From NCBI GenBank assembly GCA_029265355.1, contig JAJUJL010000010.1, positions 1 to 64,000 on the forward strand: DNA of 64,000 nt, given 5' to 3'. Positions 38,274-45,507 of the stretch are shown one piece after another. The translations under genes and the position numbers were made by a program. Source of the DNA: Chloroflexota bacterium. GTDB lineage: Bacteria > Chloroflexota > Anaerolineae > Anaerolineales > UBA4823. The notes beneath the pieces were generated by a model. The model was not told the DNA's origin. It saw only the letters and a list, made by a program, of their open reading frames with translations, and ran no database searches. Numbering within the stretch: the first letter of the stretch is position 1; every line of letters starts with the position of its first letter.

Positions 38274-38340
38274 GGGTCAAGCGTTTGCCTGGGGCGAGAT
38301 GCCTCTCAGCCGGAGGGACTGTGGCAAATGCTTCTGCCCT
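38274..38340. repeat. GCATTTGCC palindromic intergenic element (degenerate copy)
   Basis: GGGTCAAGCGTTTGCC and GGCAAATGCTTCTGCCC form an imperfect inverted repeat in the gap between convergent genes. It resembles the perfect palindromes at 4871-4926 and 41529-41587. Confidence 0.5.
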
Positions 38341-38402
38341 GCAGATCCTGCAGGGGTGCACCACCGGTAGGGGTGCTCGTGGACGGATCAGTGCACAGGC
38401 TC

Positions 38403-40082
38403 TCAGGCGTGCGGGGTTTGTTCCGACAGGTATTTGTCCCGGTTGGCGCGACGAGCGACCTTGCCGCTGCTGGTCTTCAGCAACCAACCGTAAGGGACAA
38501 TGTGCACGCGCCGCAAGGCGATGTCTGAGCTGCGCGTGATCACGCTGCGCAACTCGTCTGCCAGCGTGGGCCAGGATTGTGGATCGGGCAGGTCGGTTTC
38601 CGCGACCAGCACAACTTCTTCCGTGCCGGTGGTCTCGTTGGGCAATCCGAAGACCGCCACTCTCCCCGGATGCACCCCGGGCACCTCACCGGCCAGGTAT
38701 TCCAGGTCCTGTGGGTAAATGTTTTTGCCACCCACAATGATCAGGTCTTTCTTGCGACCGGTAATGAAAACCTCGCCATCCGCCAGGTAACCCAGGTCGC
38801 CCGTCAGGTACCAGCCATCTCGAAAGGATTGCGAGGTCAGCTCCGGGCGATTGTAATAACTGCTCAGCAGGCAGTTGCTCTGCAGGGCAATCTCTCCCAC
38901 GCGCCGTTCAGGCAGCGGCGCACCATGATCATCGAGGATGCGCACCGAGGTATTGTGGATCGGCCTGCCGGCGGAGAGCATCTTGATCGCCCCATTGCCC
39001 TGCGCGGGGGTGGCCCGACGCTGTTCTTGCAGCGCGCGGCGGTCGATTTCATCCACGCGCACCGGCTGGTCGATGCCGCCCTGGGTGACGGCGAAGACGT
39101 TTTCTGCCATAGCGTAGCAGGTGGCCAGGGCTTGCGGACGTAGCCCGTATGGCTGGAAGCGCTGCAGGAACTGAGCATGGCTCGACCAGTACATCGGTTC
39201 CGAGCAGTTGATCACCGCCCGCCAGGAGCTTAAGTCAACATTTTCCAGGTCGCGAGGGCGGATCTTCTGAGCGCAGAAATTGTAAGCGAAGTTGGGCAGC
39301 CAGCTCAACGTGCCTTTGTAACGAGAGACCGCCTGCAGTAATCGGTATGGCGCTCGCACCCAGTCGAAGGGCGACATCAGCACCAGGTGCGTGCCAGTCA
39401 GCAGCGGCATGAGAAAGCCGGCGATCAGCCCCATGTCGTGGTAGAGCGGCAGCCAGCTCACCACCACATCCTGCGGGCTGAGCTGTATGGCTGGGGCGTA
39501 CGCCTCGACCTGGTTGAACACCGCCCGGTTGGAAAGCGCCACGCCCTTCTGCAGGCCAGTGGTTCCGGAGGAATGTTGCAGTAAAACCAGGTCGCTGGGC
39601 TGGCGCTGCAGCCCGGGCAGCGGCGCGCCATCTGCGACTGCCTGGTAGGCGATTTGGCCTGCGTCCAGCACCAGACGCACGCTCGAGTCCGTTCCCATTG
39701 CCCGCTGCACTTCGGACAGGAAATCGCTGGAGGTGATCACGGCTGCCGGGCGGGTGACGGCAAACAGGGCTTTCAGCGAGCGGTGATATTGCTCGGGGGA
39801 GAGCTTCTCGGTGAGAAATGGCATGATGGCTGGCACAGCGCCCGCAAGCACAGCGCCAAAGAAGGCGTACACCAGCGCTTCACCGTGCGGCAGGATCAGG
39901 ATGATCACCTCGCCCGGCTGAACCCGCTGCTCAACCAAAGCCCTGGTATAGCTCAAGGATGCACGGAAGAGCAGGTCATAGGTGATCGGCTTGTCTGGCT
40001 GGCGTGTTTCCAGCAGCGTCAGGCAAACCTTGCCGGGTGTGTCCTGGTAATGGCGGAAGATCGTCTGAGCGACAGTGAGCAT
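38403..40082 (-). CDS. Fatty acyl-AMP ligase (FAAL-like) of a Dlt-like acylation cluster
   Basis: The 559-residue enzyme belongs to the ANL family. QHSSGTTGLQKGV is the P-loop (A3), YHDMGLIAG is typical of FAALs, and SWLPNFAYNFC matches the FAAL segment rather than acyl-CoA ligases. The hinge GRKKDLIIVGGKNIYPQDLE and the catalytic lysine in KTSSGKVARR are intact. FAALs make acyl-adenylates and pass the acyl group to a carrier protein, not to CoA. The start is ATG 40082; TTG 40088 is possible. The ACP gene ends 27 bases upstream. This enzyme would play the part of DltA, with a fatty or other carboxylic acid (inference). Confidence 0.82.
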   Translation of the reverse strand: MLTVAQTIFRHYQDTPGKVCLTLLETRQPDKPITYDLLFRASLSYTRALVEQRVQPGEVIILILPHGEALVYAFFGAVLAGAVPAIMPFLTEKLSPEQYHRSLKALFAVTRPAAVITSSDFLSEVQRAMGTDSSVRLVLDAGQIAYQAVADGAPLPGLQRQPSDLVLLQHSSGTTGLQKGVALSNRAVFNQVEAYAPAIQLSPQDVVVSWLPLYHDMGLIAGFLMPLLTGTHLVLMSPFDWVRAPYRLLQAVSRYKGTLSWLPNFAYNFCAQKIRPRDLENVDLSSWRAVINCSEPMYWSSHAQFLQRFQPYGLRPQALATCYAMAENVFAVTQGGIDQPVRVDEIDRRALQEQRRATPAQGNGAIKMLSAGRPIHNTSVRILDDHGAPLPERRVGEIALQSNCLLSSYYNRPELTSQSFRDGWYLTGDLGYLADGEVFITGRKKDLIIVGGKNIYPQDLEYLAGEVPGVHPGRVAVFGLPNETTGTEEVVLVAETDLPDPQSWPTLADELRSVITRSSDIALRRVHIVPYGWLLKTSSGKVARRANRDKYLSEQTPHA

Positions 40083-40109
40083 AAGCAATGCGTTTTGCCA
40101 ACCTGGGGG

Positions 40110-40352
40110 CTAGCGCCGGTCAGCGATGAGCGTCGCCAGGCTGCGCAGCGAGTCGAACGTGTCAGCGGTCAGCTCGGTGTCGTCGATGCGCACGCCGAAC
40201 TGCTCTTCGACAAAGACGGCCAGGTCCACCAGGTGAAAGGAGTCCACCAGCCCGGAGGAGATCAGGGCTTCATCGGGGTCGATGCGCCGGGTGGGCTGTT
40301 TGAGTATTTCACGGGCGATGTAGTCGGAAAGGGGTGAGATGATTTCTTCCAT
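40110..40352 (-). CDS. Acyl carrier protein of the Dlt-like cluster
   Basis: This 80-residue protein is a typical acidic carrier protein with four helices. Phosphopantetheine would attach to Ser38 in GLVDSFHLVDL, where DSF replaces the common DSL. The start at 40352 gives a normal-length ACP. An alternative ATG at 40382 overlaps the upstream SGNH gene by four bases (ATGA) and would add ten basic/hydrophobic residues. It lies between an SGNH lipoprotein and the FAAL, so it should accept the FAAL product and present it to the MBOAT protein, as DltC does. Confidence 0.88.
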   Translation of the reverse strand: MEEIISPLSDYIAREILKQPTRRIDPDEALISSGLVDSFHLVDLAVFVEEQFGVRIDDTELTADTFDSLRSLATLIADRR

Positions 40353-40378
40353 GAGCCTTATCAACCGGAGAGTGGTTA

Positions 40379-41401
40379 TCATGGCGCGGCCTGGATGGCG
40401 CTCCAAATGGCATCCAACATCTGCAGGGTGGTCAGGTTGCGCCAGGGCCAGGCTTTCTGCATCGCCTGGGGGTCGTCGAAGCGGTTGCCGGCCCAGGTCA
40501 GGTGCACACCGTCCTCTTGTAAGCCCCGTCCGGGCAATGGCTGGACGACCGCCCAATAATTGATCAGCGGAATCTCGTATGCTTGCGCCAGGCGCGCGAT
40601 GGCAGCGTTGATGCTGCCGTCGCCTTCCAGGTCATCGGCTTTGGTGGAAAGCACCGGCAGCACGCCATTCTCGATGGAGTATTCGATGGCGCGGCGCATC
40701 TGGCTCTCGAAAGAGTCCTGGTGCCAGACGTCATTGGAGCCGATCAAGATAAAGGCGATCGAAGGCCGGTTCAGGCGATACTCGCACGCCAGCGGACCTT
40801 CATCTGGCTGGCAGAGCTGGCGGTTGGCCCACAGCGGGGAGAAAAGCGAGGCGGCGTTGAAGCCGGCCTTGGCTGCCAGGCTGGCGCGGGCGTACGATCC
40901 CTGGAAAGCCTCGATGACTGGCTGCAACTCGTCGTATTCTCCCAGGCGATAGAAATTTGGGCCGCGGTCGAAGTCCGTGAGAAACCAGGCGGTAGTGCCG
41001 CCGCAATCGCCCACTTTCGAGAAGCCGGTGGGGTTATTCCCCATGGCCACGCCCTGGCGGTAGATCTCCACGGCGCGCGCCGAGATCGGCGAGATGATCG
41101 GCAAGGTTTTCCAGTCGTCCGGACCCAGGGTAAGGGCGGGCGGGGGTTGGGTGGCACCAGTTTGGGTCTGGGTGAGGGTGGGCGGTTGCCCCGTTGGCGG
41201 CGTCGGGGCGACGGGTGCGGTCGAGGCGCTGGTCGAGCTGGTTTGGGCTACCGCTGGCGTGGGCGGCAAAACTGCATCTTCCAGCATGGCAGCGGTGGTT
41301 CCCACGGCTGGCTGTGCAACCGGAGCAGATGTCGGGTATGTGCAGCCTGCCAACGCCAGGCAGGCGAGAAGGGTCAGAAATAACAGGTTATGGCGCTTCA
41401 T
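40379..41401 (-). CDS. SGNH/GDSL-hydrolase-like lipoprotein with Cys in place of the nucleophile Ser
   Basis: The 340-residue lipoprotein has a lipobox LALAGC (Cys20) and a long Pro/Thr/Gln linker (about 25-95). An SGNH fold follows. The block I position reads KVGDCGGTT, so the nucleophile is Cys133 instead of Ser. Block III is IGSND (N223) and the DxxH is DGVH (D297, H300). It is anchored outside the cell. A TATAAT nine bases before the ATG suggests a leaderless mRNA. The gene couples to the ACP, so a role in the extracytoplasmic acyl transfer is likely. The Cys could alter its chemistry or leave a binding role. Confidence 0.75.
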   Translation of the reverse strand: MKRHNLLFLTLLACLALAGCTYPTSAPVAQPAVGTTAAMLEDAVLPPTPAVAQTSSTSASTAPVAPTPPTGQPPTLTQTQTGATQPPPALTLGPDDWKTLPIISPISARAVEIYRQGVAMGNNPTGFSKVGDCGGTTAWFLTDFDRGPNFYRLGEYDELQPVIEAFQGSYARASLAAKAGFNAASLFSPLWANRQLCQPDEGPLACEYRLNRPSIAFILIGSNDVWHQDSFESQMRRAIEYSIENGVLPVLSTKADDLEGDGSINAAIARLAQAYEIPLINYWAVVQPLPGRGLQEDGVHLTWAGNRFDDPQAMQKAWPWRNLTTLQMLDAIWSAIQAAP

Positions 41402-41409
41402 CGGGGCTG

Positions 41410-41415
41410 ATTATA
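41410..41415 (-). promoter_or_regulatory. -10 box of a probable leaderless promoter for the SGNH lipoprotein/ACP/FAAL genes
   Basis: TATAAT on the minus strand is eight bases before the ATG at 41401, with no ribosome site between. It would start a transcript for the lipoprotein, ACP and FAAL genes apart from the MBOAT/SGNH pair. Confidence 0.45.
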
Positions 41416-41528
41416 TCCTACTCGCCAGGCCGCGAACGGGTACGCCCGCCTTCTGAGCCCGGTTAGCAGCCATGATGAACCATGCAATTCGGTGTAGAGC
41501 GCGGGTCTGTCCAGGTGAGGCTGGCGAA

Positions 41529-41587
41529 TAAAGCATTTGCCACAGTCGCTCCAATGGGGAGAATGTCTGGTGTGAGCAAATGCTTTA
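41529..41587. repeat. GCATTTGCC palindromic intergenic element (copy 2)
   Basis: TAAAGCATTTGC (41529-41540) and GCAAATGCTTTA (41576-41587) form a perfect 12-base inverted repeat with a 35-base loop, followed by CCCCTACG. It lies between the two SGNH genes and could end the MBOAT-SGNH transcript. Confidence 0.65.
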
Positions 41588-41623
41588 CCCCTACGTCTGT
41601 TTTTTTGGGGGACAGGTTTTGGC

Positions 41624-42781
41624 TCATTTCCCCTGCTCCGCGATTTCGATAATCTCCGGCGCCAGGCGCTCAGCCAGACGGCGCGAGCCTGTTGGATTCA
41701 GGTGCACCGCCGAATTGGTGAATTCCTGCGGCGGCGCCAGGTCCCACAAATCCAGGTAACGCCAGCCGTTCTGCTGGCTGGCGGATCGCATCAGGCTGCG
41801 GTAATCATCGTACGCCCAGCGGGGATAGTAAAAGTTGTACCGTATCTGGCTGTTTTTTCCCTGGCTGATGAACATCGGCTCGTTCACCAGCAGCACGGGA
41901 ACACCCTGAGCCATCTGCACGCCAGCGGCGATCACCTCGATGGCCAGGTCGGAGGGCTGCAGATGGGGCGGCTGCAGGCCGTGGAAGGAATCGTCAGCCT
42001 CCAGGTCGGACATCACCGGCGTGTAACTGGCGGGAATGTCCTGGTCAATGCCGGTGGCGCTCCACAGCACACCGTAGGCCTGCAGGCGGAATAGATCGGC
42101 CAGGTTGCGCCGGTCGCCGATCAGCGTGCGCTGCCAGAAGGTGGGCTTAGCGAGCGCGCCGGCTTCGGCCTCCAGCGGCAGGTTGTAGCGTTGGATCAGC
42201 TCGCGCACCGGCTGCGGGTTTTGCTGCAAGAGCGGCGGGAAGAGCTGCTTATCTCTGGGCAATGACTCCAGCGTGTGCAGCCAGACCACCAGATCTGGAT
42301 CGTAGTGCATGCCGTAAGAGAGGAGCAGCAGGTCTTTGGTCAGCGACATGACCGGGTAGCCGAGGTTGTAGGCGCGCACCCGGCGACCATCCGGCAGTGA
42401 CAAACCCAGGCGGTTGATCTGCGCTGAGAGGGTTTCTTCCGGCGGCAGCAGAAAGCCCCAGGTGGAGGAATCGCCAATCAGCAGCACGCGGTATTCAGCC
42501 GGGGATTTTGGGGCAGCGGAGATCTCGTGCGAGGCCAGCATGGCTTCCAGGTTGAACAGGCTCAGGTTGTAAGCGCGCTCGGGCACGTCGCCGTAGGGCA
42601 GGCGCACCCTGCCGGGGAACAGGCGGTTGTAGAGCGAGATGCGCCCCAGCGCCGGCTGGGGCTGGAGCAGCGCATACAGCAGGTTGAGCAGGAAGAACAG
42701 GAGCAGCGCTTTCGCCAGCACCCGGGCGAACGAGACCTGCCCATCCTGGGTTTCGGGATGTGGATTGCGTATAGCAGTCAT
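41624..42781 (-). CDS. Membrane-anchored SGNH-like protein, DltD/AlgJ-type partner of MBOAT
   Basis: The 385-residue protein has one N-terminal membrane helix (about 18-40) and an extracytoplasmic SGNH domain. Block I is LIGDSSTWG, with nucleophile Ser105. The C-terminal histidine is in SAVHLNPTG, but the Asp three residues before it is Ser. Membrane-anchored SGNH proteins encoded next to an MBOAT acyltransferase (DltD, AlgJ/AlgX, PatB types) finish acyl transfer to a surface polymer. The start overlaps the MBOAT stop by four bases, so they are made together. Downstream is a palindrome at 41529. Confidence 0.82.
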   Translation of the reverse strand: MTAIRNPHPETQDGQVSFARVLAKALLLFFLLNLLYALLQPQPALGRISLYNRLFPGRVRLPYGDVPERAYNLSLFNLEAMLASHEISAAPKSPAEYRVLLIGDSSTWGFLLPPEETLSAQINRLGLSLPDGRRVRAYNLGYPVMSLTKDLLLLSYGMHYDPDLVVWLHTLESLPRDKQLFPPLLQQNPQPVRELIQRYNLPLEAEAGALAKPTFWQRTLIGDRRNLADLFRLQAYGVLWSATGIDQDIPASYTPVMSDLEADDSFHGLQPPHLQPSDLAIEVIAAGVQMAQGVPVLLVNEPMFISQGKNSQIRYNFYYPRWAYDDYRSLMRSASQQNGWRYLDLWDLAPPQEFTNSAVHLNPTGSRRLAERLAPEIIEIAEQGK

Positions 42782-44205
42782 GGCTTCATCCCCAGCAGCG
42801 CCTGGAGAACGTGCAGCGAGCTCTGCAGGTCGGGCAGCGCGAACCAGACCCAGCCCAGGCTGACGAAGTTGAAGGTCAGCAGCCAGCCGCCGGCGGCGAG
42901 CACCCGCTGCTGCCAGGGCCTGGCCGGCGCAGTCCAGCCGCGGGCGCGCTGCCATTCGCTCCAGCGGTTGTGGACGAAAAGCCCGGCGGCGTGCCATAGC
43001 CCCCATAAAGCAAAATTCCAGGTGAGCCCGTGCCACAGCCCGATCAAGAGCATCACACCCGTTTGCCCCACCAGGATGATCGCCCAGATGGGCGGCTTTG
43101 CCGGGTGGGTGCGCAGCCAGCGGGTGAGCGGGTTGAAAAAATACGCCCGGAACCACTGCGCCAGCGTGATGTGCCAGGCGTTCCAGAAGCCGGTCAGGTT
43201 GGTTTTCAGGTAGGGAGCGTTGAAGTTTTCCGGCAGGCGGATGCCCAGCAAGCGTCCCAGTCCGATGGCGATGTCGGTGTAGCCGGAGAAATCCAGATAC
43301 AGGCGCAGGGCGTAGGCGTAGAGCAGCAACCACATCCACATCGGGCTATTCACCTGCAAGGCATTGGCGGGGTCCAGGGAAAAGATCGCCAGCGTGTCGG
43401 CGAGCACGTATTTTTTGAGCGCGCCTTGCAGCAGGCGCAGTCCCCCAGCCCGCACATCCTGGCGGCGGTCGCGCTGCTCCTGGCGCAGGTCTGTTAGGAA
43501 GCGCGGCAGGCGGTCGATGGGGCCGGAGGTGTACGCCGGGAAGAAGAGGGCATAGGCTAAAAATTCGGGCAGGCTGGCGGGGTAATGCTTCTTCTCCTGG
43601 GCGTCGCGCAGCACGTGCAGCAGGCGGAAGGCCAGGTAGGAATAGCCCAGCCAGCGCAGGTCGAGCGCAGATGCCAGCGAGGCGTCTTGCCCGCTCGCTG
43701 AGCGCAGGGCGGCGCTGGCCAGGCGGGCCAATGGCTCGCTCTTGAGGACGAGAAAGGCGCTCACCAGCAGCAGGATAGCCAGCAGGGGCGTGAGCGGGCG
43801 AGCGCGCAGCCGCCAGCCGACCAGCGCCAGCGCTGAAATGAGGGCCAATCCGGTGATCACCGCAGTCGCCTGGGGAGGGCGTCCAGGCGTCAGGCAGCAG
43901 AGCGCCGGCAGGTAGCGATTGAGCGCCACCAGCAGCACCAGCAGCAGCACGACGGACAGGGCAATGCCGTCCGAGCGGGTGAGTGTTTGTGGCGAAGGCC
44001 GGCTTACCGCCCAGGTGAGCAGCGCCAAGCCCAGGGCGGCGGTCGGCAGCCAGAAATCCAGCCCGCGCACCGCAATCGCCGGCTGCAGCCAGAAGATCGC
44101 CAGCAGGCTGAGCAGCGCCAGCGCCCAGGCGCGCCGGTTTGGCGGCAGCAGCCAGCCGCCTGCCAGCGCGATCGCGATGAGCACCGCAAGTTGGGTGAGG
44201 GTCAT
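42778..44205 (-). CDS. MBOAT-family O-acyltransferase, DltB-like
   Basis: This 475-residue integral membrane protein has about eleven helices and the MBOAT signature. The catalytic His lies in IGLWHGLTWN, with a second in GLWHAAG. KYVLADTL, YLDFSGYTDIAIG and LPENFNAPY are characteristic of DltB/AlgI/PatA relatives. It should move an acyl group across the membrane from the ACP to an external acceptor. The start is ATG 44205; a frame open to 44289 runs into a palindrome and is discarded. The SGNH gene is coupled by a four-base overlap. Confidence 0.9.
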   Translation of the reverse strand: MTLTQLAVLIAIALAGGWLLPPNRRAWALALLSLLAIFWLQPAIAVRGLDFWLPTAALGLALLTWAVSRPSPQTLTRSDGIALSVVLLLVLLVALNRYLPALCCLTPGRPPQATAVITGLALISALALVGWRLRARPLTPLLAILLLVSAFLVLKSEPLARLASAALRSASGQDASLASALDLRWLGYSYLAFRLLHVLRDAQEKKHYPASLPEFLAYALFFPAYTSGPIDRLPRFLTDLRQEQRDRRQDVRAGGLRLLQGALKKYVLADTLAIFSLDPANALQVNSPMWMWLLLYAYALRLYLDFSGYTDIAIGLGRLLGIRLPENFNAPYLKTNLTGFWNAWHITLAQWFRAYFFNPLTRWLRTHPAKPPIWAIILVGQTGVMLLIGLWHGLTWNFALWGLWHAAGLFVHNRWSEWQRARGWTAPARPWQQRVLAAGGWLLTFNFVSLGWVWFALPDLQSSLHVLQALLGMKP

Positions 44206-44211
44206 GCGAGC

Positions 44212-44277
44212 AACCCCCTCCCAGCCTCCCCCATTTTGCGCAGCAAAATGGGGGAGGTGCCGGTGGCGGAGGGGGTT
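44212..44277. repeat. Nested palindrome upstream of the MBOAT gene
   Basis: A perfect 14-base inverted repeat (CCTCCCCCATTTTG, 44225-44238 with 44244-44257) with a 5-base loop lies inside an outer 10-base pair of arms (44212-44221 with 44268-44277). It may form a cruciform or an mRNA structure in the MBOAT leader. Confidence 0.65.
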
Positions 44278-44506
44278 TTCCTCCCGCATAAGCTACAGTG
44301 GTGTTTGCCTGGGGCACGACACGGATTTTGACACGGATACACGGATTGGATGCGGGTAGGGGCGACCCACGCGAGTGGACAGGCGCGCAGGCGGGCGCGG
44401 TGTGTTGGTAGTGATGGATGCAAGGTGGGGGAGAACGGGTCGCCCGTAGCGGCAGGCGTCCGACTCGGATATACGGAAGACAGGCATTCCCTCGCCGAGA
44501 GGTATT

Positions 44507-44545
44507 CCCTCCCCCAAAATCCAAAGACGGGATTTTGGGGGAGGG
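44507..44545. repeat. Palindrome downstream of the DltX-like gene
   Basis: A perfect 16-base stem (CCCTCCCCCAAAATCC, 44507-44522 with 44530-44545) and a 7-base loop lie 22 bases past the stop of the 39-residue gene. It is related in sequence to the palindrome at 44225-44257. It could attenuate or process the transcript. Confidence 0.65.
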
Positions 44546-44566
44546 CAGGGAGGGGGTCGGCGCGCC

Positions 44567-44686
44567 TCAAAACCCCTGGTAGATCCACTGCGGAGCATCT
44601 CCGGCGGTGAAGATCAGCAGCGCGACCAGCGCCAGGCACAGCAAAACAGCGTATAAATTTTCTCGGGTCAGGATGCGGCGCAGCAT
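44567..44686 (-). CDS. DltX-like single-TM micropeptide (39 residues)
   Basis: This small ORF (ATG 44686, TGA 44569-44567) encodes 39 residues: MLRRILTREN, then a hydrophobic helix from about L11 to F26, then a polar turn and the C-terminus APQWIYQGF. DltX of Gram-positive dlt operons is a similar small single-TM protein that ends in an aromatic-I-Y-x-x-F motif (FIYNEF-like); its Tyr is reported as the acyl carrier in D-alanine export. The aromatic-Ile-Tyr-x-x-Phe ending matches. It lies eight bases after the lipoprotein gene and 361 bases upstream of the MBOAT gene on the same strand. Its ribosome site is weak (GGTAG). The call rests on size, topology, ending and neighbours. Confidence 0.72.
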   Translation of the reverse strand: MLRRILTRENLYAVLLCLALVALLIFTAGDAPQWIYQGF

Positions 44687-44693
44687 GCAGAAT

Positions 44694-45083
44694 CTACCGG
44701 TAGCCGCACATCAGCCAGTCGCCGCCCTGCTGCACCACCTGGTAGGTGCGCTCGGCGAGGTCGAGCTCCAGCACTTCGTTGCCGTAATTGGCGACGATCT
44801 TTCCGGTGCAGGATACCAGCGTGGTCTCGCCATCCGCGCCGCTTTCCTGGCAGGAGGCCTCTTCCAGGGTGACGGTGACCGCGGCGAAGGACTCCAGCTC
44901 GAGCTGGGCGGCGGCCTCCCAATCCGGGCAGGAGAGCGCCGCCAGGCGGGCGCCGTCGCGGTCGACCAGCGCCTGAAGGTAGGAGAGCACCGCGCCGGTG
45001 GGGCTATTTTGCGCGCCGTTGCTGCAGGCGGCGGTGAGGATCAGCATCGATATCAACAAACAACGATAGAACCAGGTTCGCAT
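44694..45083 (-). CDS. Small secreted lipoprotein, NTF2-like fold possible
   Basis: This 129-residue product has a lipoprotein signal (LILTAAC, Cys20), leaving about 109 residues on the outer face. SPTGAVLSYLQALVDRDGARLAALSC is a helical N-part; the remainder is beta-rich with EVLELDLAERTYQVVQQGGDWLMCGYR. Three further cysteines (about 52, 78 and 91) and one near the end could pair. GGAGA precedes the ATG. The 39-residue peptide follows eight bases later, so it belongs to the same unit. No family assigned. Confidence 0.6.
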   Translation of the reverse strand: MRTWFYRCLLISMLILTAACSNGAQNSPTGAVLSYLQALVDRDGARLAALSCPDWEAAAQLELESFAAVTVTLEEASCQESGADGETTLVSCTGKIVANYGNEVLELDLAERTYQVVQQGGDWLMCGYR

Positions 45084-45212
45084 GGGGCTATCTCCGTCTG
45101 CCGAGGGTGAATTGGCGCGCTAATTTTACCAGCATGCACATCGAAACAGGGGTTGCCGGCTGAGGGGACGGTTAGGGCGCTGCCGCGCGGATGATCTCAA
45201 TCTGCTCACTCA

Positions 45213-45359
45213 ATGGCCTGGACGGAAATTTCTGTCGAGAAGCATCCCGCGCTCATTGGCAGTCAGGTGTATGCTCTGTTTGATCCTGGAGAAGGATACC
45301 TTGAGCGATTATGTTCCCCAATATGCGATTTCTATGAACTCATCCCCCGTTCTTTGTGA
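45213..45359 (+). CDS. Possible small ORF of 48 codons, unconfirmed
   Basis: ATG 45213 to TGA 45357-45359 would encode 48 residues with a mixed, protein-like composition, including [14 protein letters not shown]. There is no Shine-Dalgarno site and no recognised homologue. It may be a gene remnant or chance. Confidence 0.2.
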   Translation: MAWTEISVEKHPALIGSQVYALFDPGEGYLERLCSPICDFYELIPRSL

Positions 45360-45369
45360 CATATGTCAA

Positions 45370-45398
45370 TTGCCAAGCCGGGAAAATTCGGCGATAAT
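45370..45398 (+). promoter_or_regulatory. Sigma70-type promoter of folD
   Basis: TTGCCA (45370-45375) and GATAAT (45393-45398) have a 17-base spacer. The folD ATG lies 110 bases downstream. Confidence 0.65.
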
Positions 45399-45507
45399 TA
45401 TGCTGGCGACTGGAATGCAAACGAAATATTGCCGGCAGGCCGCCGTCACCATCGTATGGCTCGGGCTGCTGGTCGATCTGAAAAAAACAAACCTGAAGGA
45501 GAAGCAA

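Larger units (their letters stand above)
44206..44566. other. Palindrome-rich intergenic region between DltX-like and MBOAT genes
   Basis: This 361-base stretch carries two large hairpins, listed separately. Between them are further G-rich stretches with no conserved reading frame. ORFs of up to 146 codons here are low-complexity by-products of the repeats. No other gene is visible. Confidence 0.6.
45084..45507. other. Intergenic region before folD
   Basis: This 424-base gap lies between divergent genes. A promoter for folD is at 45370-45398. A 48-codon open frame at 45213-45359 (listed separately) has ordinary composition but no ribosome site. The first 100 bases hold the leader of the minus-strand lipoprotein gene. 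Confidence 0.55.

Noticed and set aside
44202-44639. Long overlapping ORFs on both strands in the gap before the MBOAT gene
   Set aside because: They arise from palindromes and G/C-rich runs, have low-complexity translations and no ribosome sites; the only good frame there is the 39-residue peptide at 44567-44686.
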